Positions 59,301 to 64,000 of a stretch of 64,000 nucleotides of DNA are shown here, one piece after another. The position numbers and the translations under genes are program-made. The stretch lies in the NCBI GenBank assembly GCA_963402885.1, contig OY727095.1, positions 7,693,001-7,757,000 on the forward strand, read 5' to 3'. Each line of letters starts with the position of its first letter. Position 1 is the first letter of the stretch. Under the pieces are notes generated by a model that saw only the letters and a list, made by a program, of their open reading frames with translations, was not told the DNA's origin and did not search any database. The stretch is from Antedon bifida. Lineage: Eukaryota > Echinodermata > Crinoidea > Comatulida > Antedonidae.

Positions 59301-62300
59301 TAAAATTAAGAATGCTGTAATTCCAATAATCTTCAGCAAGAACATTTCTATAATCTTACAACAAGAACATATTCTACATCAATGTTGAGAAAACTGCACT
59401 AACTTTGCTGCTGTGAAAGTAGCTGTCTAAATTTGTTGGATCACTATTTTTACATTTGATTAGATTGGTTGCTTGTTTTCTACAGTATTTCAAATATTGG
59501 ATGTTTTAACAAGGAAAGTTTCATATTAGTCTTGGAAACAGGCTAACTATTATACTTGCTAAGTCATTTGTTTTCAGATATTGATGTATTGGATTGAATT
59601 TGTATTGGATTGAACTTGTATTGGATTGAATTTGTATTGGATTGAATTTTTATTGGATTGAATTTGTATTGGATTGAATTTGTATTGGATTGAATTTGTA
59701 TTGGATTGAATTTGTATTGGATTAAATTTGTATTGGATTGAATTTGTATTGGATTGAATTTGTATTGGAAAGAATTTGTATTTGGATTTTGAAACTTTCT
59801 ACTATTTTGTAGTTCAATACTATTAAACTAAACCCGGATTCTGTCTGTATTTTTCTTTTCTCATTGAATAATAAATTACTACTTGCCAAGTTTGAAATGT
59901 TATTAAATTTCCAATTAACAAGGGAGTAATTTAAGTATTTGAAGGAAATCTAATTATAAGGAACTTTGTATTATATTTCAAATATTGCTTGATTTAAATT
60001 TTGGTAACACACATTTTTAACCTGGAGTACTTGCATTTCTGTTTTGATATTTCATTTTAAAGTTAGCCGAGCATTGAAGACATTCGCATTCAGATCACAG
60101 AGGAAAATAATTTGGATTATTCGTTTAAAAAAAATTGGATAAAGTTGAACTTTTGTTACGGTTTTGATTGGAAAAGTAAAGATATTAACTGTACTTCACT
60201 GTGTGAATTTCTCAATACTGTATTTTGTTCTGCAACTGTTCTGACTATCTGTTATTTTTACATTTTCTTTTCATTTGAATCAAGAAGCTATACGTAGTTT
60301 GATTTTTAGTTTTTTTTCTAGAGAATACCAAATAGTAGTGGAACGTTTTTCATGAGATATCGCCGTTTTATAATACTTCATTCAGAAGTAATCTTTTGTA
60401 TAACAGGATTTGTATAACTATTTACAGGATTGTAATAGTTGCATAAAGTATCTCATCGCATAGATTGATAGAAGATTTACGATTTGTGGACTTTGTAATA
60501 AAGAGCATTCGCAATAGGACATGGCTCTATTTACTTATATAAAAACTAAGTCTTTATTCGTCTTGTTGCTTGTTTCTGTTGCCAATGGTTACTGGTATTG
60601 GCACAAAGACCGTTGGAATTGTAAGTTACATTGAAAATTGTCAAGACCTTAGCTTATTTATATAATTTTCCAAAACCAAAAGATTTACAGACGGATAAAA
60701 CTTTGTCTTGATTGCTGTAAAAGGAAAACTGTGTTGATGCTTGACAATTTAATATGAAAATAAACTTTTGTATTTCTTAATAAAATTTACTGTTTTATTT
60801 CAGTATGCGACTGTAATGGTTTCTCGAACCGTTGTATGTTCAATCAAGATTTGTACGACAGAACAGGTTACGGAGGATTTTGCGTTGACTGCACACAGAA
60901 TACCGCTGGACCTAAATGCGACAGATGTAAGGAAAATTATTACCGATCGTCGCTTTCAGAGCCATGCAGACTGTGCGGCTGTAATCTTGTGGGTAAGGGA
61001 TAATTTAAAGCTATATCATTGTATTTTATCTGTTTTTACCAAATTGTAACCTTTTTAACTCTATTTTTATGTGAATTTTTAACGAAAATAATCAAGCCAT
61101 GTACTATATTTTACTGTTTGAACATGAATAAATGAAATTGAATTCTATTGTCCCCACAAAACATGAACAATAAAGATTAATAAAATCAGATTTTAAATAT
61201 ACTATTTTGTAGTTTTAACAAAATTAATCACCCCGAAAAAATAAGGTTTTCAGTTATAAAATGACCAAATAAGCTTCAAACTCAAAAAATATTACTGTAT
61301 TTTCAGGTAAATAATTTTTTTTATCCAATTTTTGGTTAAAAGTGAATAACTATAATGTGACATTAAGATGGCATATTAAAAAAAAATTAACATTAACAAA
61401 CAAACAAATTAAGCAAAACATTGTTAGTGATTGGTTCTTGTGGAGAACTTTGATCTTGGTAAAAGTGCCATAGAAGAGAAATGATTATATAAATATTAAT
61501 GATTAGATGATGGTATTCATTTAAATGTTTAATAATATGATTGTTCAGTTTGTGTTTCGTTTTTCAGAAACAATACAGTAACAATTCATTTATTTTTTAA
61601 CATTTTTATTTTATTCAATCGAAACCAACAGCGATAATTAATGCCACTAACAGGTTTGATACAAACAAAGCCAGGACTGTTTAAAGTACCTTGATTGGTC
61701 CTAACATTGATCAAGGATTTCTCTCGTCCAGTGCCCACCTTGACCAGAGAAAAGGCATAAGCCAATACGTCTGAGGCAGATACGAGATGCAGGGACTGCC
61801 ATAAGAGTCAGCAGTGTTGATTTCAAATGCCTGACGGGATCCCAGCTCCATATACAGCACCCGATATTCCCAGATGGTCTCCCATCCAATCTCTAACCAG
61901 GCCCAATGTTGCTTAACTTCGGTGATCTGACGAGAACGTTTCAACGTGGTATAAAGCTGTATATGTTCATATTGAATCTTATTGTGTGCCATATGGTTAA
62001 AGTAAGTGAATTGTAGTACTGTAGTATAGCTTAAAGAATCATTTGGCTAAGGTTGTTTATTTGTGTTATCTCATCTTTACAGGGTCACTCAATTTACAAT
62101 GTTCATCTAATGGTCAGTGTGTATGTAAACCTGGTGTGGGTGGTCTTAGGTGTGACCAGTGTTTGCCTAATTACTACGACTTTGGAATTACTGGATGCAG
62201 GTATCAATGGTTGCTAATATCAACACTATAGTTCTACAATCATACTTTAATGATGTATTGTCCCCCAAAAAACATGAAAACGAAGATTATACTCAGACTT

Positions 62301-63475
62301 AGGTTATTTTGTAGTGTTAATAAATGTTAAATCACTTTAGAAATGCAAGAAAAATAAACAAAATGCATTTCCACTTATAAAATGACAAAATAAATGGTTA
62401 AATTCAACCAAAAACCCATTGGCTGGCAGCCAATTTGACTATTTGTTGCTTTACATTACATTTTTCAGGTAAATACATTTGTTTTCGATCCAATTTTTGG
62501 TCAAAGTGGATAACTATTATGTCACATTATCATGGCATACTCAACAAAAAATTGTTTAAGAATGATTTTTTCAGGGGGATAATATATTATCTTTAATTAA
62601 TATTTTTCATAAAGAAATATTTTTGGCTTGCTCTTTACAGTACTCTGATATATCAAACTTTATTGTATCTGTATATGGTTTATATAAATAATCAACATTC
62701 AACAATGACGAAAATAGTTTTTTGCTATTCAATTAATTGTTTATTTTCATTGCCCATTGTTTACAGGGCTTGTAATTGTTATGGAGATGGTAGCCTGGGC
62801 AACCAGGAAGATTGTAATTCTAATTCAGGTGACTGCTCCTGTAAGCAGAATGTCGAAGGTCGCAACTGTGACAGGTGAGGTTTAATAGGTCAGAGTTCAC
62901 TACAGCTATAAATTCAAGAAGTGATAACAGTAACACATTATAACATGTACCTTTTACAAACCCATAAAGTACTGTAGTTTCAGATGACACTTGCCTTATA
63001 AAACAAAAGTAAAGTTAAAGTAATAATTCTTCTAACTGAATGAACACAATGTAAACTGATGATTTTATAGTTGTGGATGGTTGTTGAAGTGAATGGCAAT
63101 ACTATTAATGTTTCTTCATGAAAAGTAATTAAAACTACATTCACACAGAACGGAAGACATCTATTTTCTATTATTTAACAAACGATGCAGTCTTCCGTTC
63201 CATGAAACAGAAAAATGTGAATGTAGTTTAAGAAATCAAAACCACAGAAAAGAAGTATCAAATGGAACCATAATCCTATGCCTTAGTGAGCCTGAGAGCC
63301 TAGACAAATTTCACTGATATCGTTAAAATGTTTTTTAGGTGCAAGCCAGGATTCTTCAACCTACAAGGCTCTGATGAGTTTGGTTGTCTAGCCTGCTTCT
63401 GTCACGGCCATTCCTCTGACTGTACATCTATACCAGGCTATGAAAACTCTAAAATAGAAAGTAGATTCACTTTAG
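44381..63475 (+). CDS. LAMC1: Laminin subunit gamma-1-like, 5' part (8 exons; continues past the window)
   Basis: Exons: 44381-44825, 54030-54331, 55554-55684, 56431-56609, 60804-60992, 62083-62200, 62767-62874, 63339-63475. All have GT/AG borders and continuous phase, about 536 residues so far. The start codon has a strong context (ACCATGG) and is followed by a signal peptide (hydrophobic [11 protein letters not shown]). The LN domain spans about residues 45-292, with hallmark strings [32 protein letters not shown] and [14 protein letters not shown] repeats follow from residue 293 ([10 protein letters not shown], then [10 protein letters not shown], then [13 protein letters not shown] and onward), and the last exon enters the L4 (laminin IV) domain. 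Laminin gamma-1 joins alpha and beta chains in the cross-shaped trimer of basement membranes; its LN domain mediates network polymerisation. Intron 1 is 9.2 kb. Human LAMC1 is also close to DHX9. Confidence 0.97.
47880..47990. mobile_element. TATTGTCCCCC-family MITE, internally deleted copy
   Basis: A degenerate left end (TTGTCCTCCAAAAACAT) and a clear right end (AGGGGACAATA). It retains the AAAAGTGAATAACTTTGTGC stretch typical of the right half of this family. Confidence 0.65.
49045..49290. repeat. 61 bp tandem repeat, 4 copies
   Basis: The unit begins AACCCCACACCCACAGTCTC and ends TACAGCATCAGCTG. The first three copies are identical by eye; the fourth lacks six bases around GTGCACTTACAATG. 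Confidence 0.92.
51516..51702. mobile_element. TATTGTCCCCC-family MITE, copy 3
   Basis: Starts TATTGTAACCC and ends GGGGGACAATA, with the family's GATTAATAAAATCA motif inside. Confidence 0.75.
54332..55553. other. Laminin intron 2
   Basis: At about 55186-55255 the minus strand has a tRNA-like B-box (GGGTTCAAGTCC), probably a SINE relic. At about 55296-55450 there are GGGGACACATTCAGG and GATGTCCCCTGAATTAGG stretches resembling the interior of the minisatellite-bearing MITE, but with no clear termini. Nothing else seen. Confidence 0.5.
55685..56430. other. Laminin intron 3
   Basis: A moderately GC-richer stretch at about 55830-56110 (CTCACTGGCTAAACCAATGG and onward) looks repeat-derived. No gene seen. 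Confidence 0.45.
56868..56934 (-). repeat. tRNA-derived SINE head or tRNA relic
   Basis: On the minus strand: GTGGCAATGTAACTTAGTGG, then TGCTTACAAAACTGAGGTCC, then GGGTTTAAATCC. The B-box is near consensus and the D-arm region is recognisable, but the acceptor stem does not pair convincingly. This is typical of the tRNA heads of animal SINEs. Confidence 0.55.
58225..58382. mobile_element. GCTCTGTCTACACTATCA-type MITE
   Basis: Starts GCTCTGTCTACACTATCA and ends GATAGACAGAGC, an imperfect inverted pair. The interior has repeated ATGGTAGTGATATG words and CACATTTTTTTGTCGTCACA. Partial copies lie near 2595-2640, 7906-7980 and 37722-37800. Confidence 0.75.
59585..59790. repeat. 16 bp minisatellite, about 12-13 copies
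   Basis: Unit GTATTGGATTGAATTT with few substitutions. It lies about 0.73 kb upstream of the alternative laminin first exon. Confidence 0.93.
60521..60620 (+). CDS. LAMC1: Alternative first coding exon of laminin gamma (predicts an LN-less isoform)
   Basis: An ATG in good context (GGACATGG) opens 33 codons plus one base, ending at a GTAAGT donor at 60621. The peptide is a clear signal sequence: basic start ([10 protein letters not shown]), hydrophobic core [13 protein letters not shown], then [10 protein letters not shown]. The single leftover base matches the phase of the acceptor at 60804, so splicing into laminin exon 5 continues in frame as ...[13 protein letters not shown]. The product would lack the LN domain and LE1 and begin at LE2. 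Vertebrate laminin gamma-2 also lacks LN and starts with the equivalent CDCNG repeat after its signal peptide. An LN-less chain cannot take part in LN-mediated network assembly. The peptide features and phase are seen; use of the exon is inferred. A chance ORF with signal peptide, good donor and correct phase is possible but unlikely. Confidence 0.68.
61146..61395. mobile_element. TATTGTCCCCC-family MITE, copy 4 (right end decayed)
   Basis: Starts TATTGTCCCC and has GATTAATAAAATCAGATTTT and AAAAGTGAATAACTATAATG, but the terminal GGGGGACAATA is no longer recognisable. Confidence 0.7.
61600..61960 (-). mobile_element. 5S rRNA-headed SINE (SINE3-like)
   Basis: On the minus strand about 61959-61850 is 5S rRNA-derived: the internal control region is recognisable (GATCACCGAAGTTAAGCAAC, GGGCCTGGTTAGAG, TTGGATGGGAGACCATCTGG, GAATATCGGGTGCTGTA), with substitutions relative to animal 5S RNA. 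A body of about 240 bases follows, then a tail ending GTTGGTTTCGATTGAATAAA. That tail is also found without the head at 10041-10135. The head plus foreign body and tail identify a SINE rather than a 5S gene. It lies antisense in laminin intron 5. Confidence 0.85.
62256..62584. mobile_element. TATTGTCCCCC-family MITE, copy 5
   Basis: Starts TATTGTCCCCC; the right end is GGGGGATAATATA. Interior motifs match copies 1 and 4. It lies within laminin intron 6. Confidence 0.8.
63132..63229. repeat. 98 bp inverted-repeat element
   Basis: Starts AAACTACATTCACA and ends with its complement TGTGAATGTAGTTT. A second inner pair, ACGGAAGAC and GTCTTCCGT, extends the hairpin. A related end (AGCTACATTCACA) appears near 7980. 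Confidence 0.75.
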
Positions 63476-63549
63476 GTAAGGAATTGATATTTTAACACTC
63501 CACAAACCTGATGTAATTTCATCGGGTCTGGTCTCAAATTGAAAGGCAG

Positions 63550-64000
63550 GCCCGTAGCCAGAATGCATCAGAGGGGGGTTTTCTTGACACCAAGTCCACG
63601 GGGTCCAGGGGCCGAAGGCCCCTGGAAGCTTTGGCTCTCAGAGCAATGATCGGTTGTTTTAATCAGCTTACAGAGACATTTTTTACCTACTAAAATCTGA
63701 GTTATGCAGAGAAATTATATAGTACAGTATTATGGAAGTTAGTAGTACTGATCATGAAATACAGCTTTATTGTTGCAAAAAAGTATATTATATTAGGCCC
63801 TTAAAAATTTCTTATCCTATAAACATAAAAAACAAATAGTACCGTATATTTCGGTGTACAAGTCGCACCCGTGTATAAGACACACCCATAACGGAGACTG
63901 AAATATTAGTATTTTTTATGTAGTCGATGCATAAGACGCACTTATTTCTAGGCCGAAATTTAAACATTTTACAATCAAAACAATGGTATTTTAATAATAA
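63550..64000. repeat. Repeat-derived sequence in laminin intron 8
   Basis: 63548-63640 (GGCCCGTAGCCAGAATGCAT, CCAGGGGCCGAAGGCCCCTG) and about 63840-63965 (ACCGTATATTTCGGTGTACA, AGTCGCACCCGTGTATAAGA) are stretches of types widely dispersed in animal genomes. Their boundaries cannot be fixed because the window ends. Confidence 0.55.

Larger units (their letters stand above)
56935..60520. other. Laminin intron 4, main part
   Basis: AT-rich intron containing a MITE (58225-58382) and a 16 bp tandem repeat (59585-59790). The last several hundred bases should hold the promoter of the alternative first exon at 60521; weak TATA-like words occur near 60368 (TTTATAATAC) and 60443 (CATAAAGT). Confidence 0.55.

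Noticed and set aside
61850-61959. Functional 5S rRNA gene
   Set aside because: It has many substitutions, no terminator-like T run at the 3' end, and continues into a SINE body.

Overview
The window is animal nuclear DNA: AT-rich, with spliced genes, long introns and many short transposon-derived repeats. The gene content points to a marine invertebrate deuterostome. DHX9 sits beside laminin gamma-1, as on human chromosome 1q25. There is a local cluster of RING-less B-box/filamin/NHL proteins, and a SINE with a 5S rRNA head. An echinoderm is my best guess, but the sequence does not prove it.

Layout. (1) 131-9378, minus strand: a complete five-exon gene for a small MEGF9-like membrane protein (356 aa: signal peptide, laminin-type EGF repeats, one membrane helix, a short tail with a W-T-I-E-L motif). 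(2) 10985-41953, minus strand: a complete DHX9 (RNA helicase A) gene. I joined 27 coding exons with GT/AG borders and matching phases into 1265 codons, close to the human length. (3) 18451-37071: an 18.6 kb DHX9 intron that holds, on the opposite strand, three intact TRIM-like B-box/filamin/NHL genes (20279-22075, 26331-28202, 33831-35705), one dead copy (24218-25517) and two fragments (22607-22678, 31611-32160). A large minisatellite of 53 bp period lies between the second and third intact genes. (4) 44381 to the right edge, plus strand: the 5' part of a laminin gamma-1-like gene, eight exons covering the LN domain, the first LE repeats and the start of the L4 domain. The gene runs out of the window.

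The most interesting signal is an alternative first exon at 60521-60620 inside laminin intron 4. It encodes a start codon and a signal peptide, and its splice donor has exactly the phase needed to enter exon 5. The result would be a secreted laminin gamma lacking the LN domain and LE1, the same boundary at which vertebrate laminin gamma-2 begins. Vertebrate LAMC2 is the tandem neighbour of LAMC1, so this may preserve the arrangement from which gamma-2 arose.

Other points: upstream ORFs overlap the start codons of all three intact TRIM-like genes; MITEs abut two different splice donors; the minisatellite grew from inside one of these MITEs; and a tandem array in a DHX9 intron repeatedly copies a real 3' splice site. 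At least four MITE families, a LINE 3' end and a 5S-headed SINE explain much of the remaining non-coding DNA. I saw no CRISPR array, no intact tRNA or rRNA gene and no viral gene.
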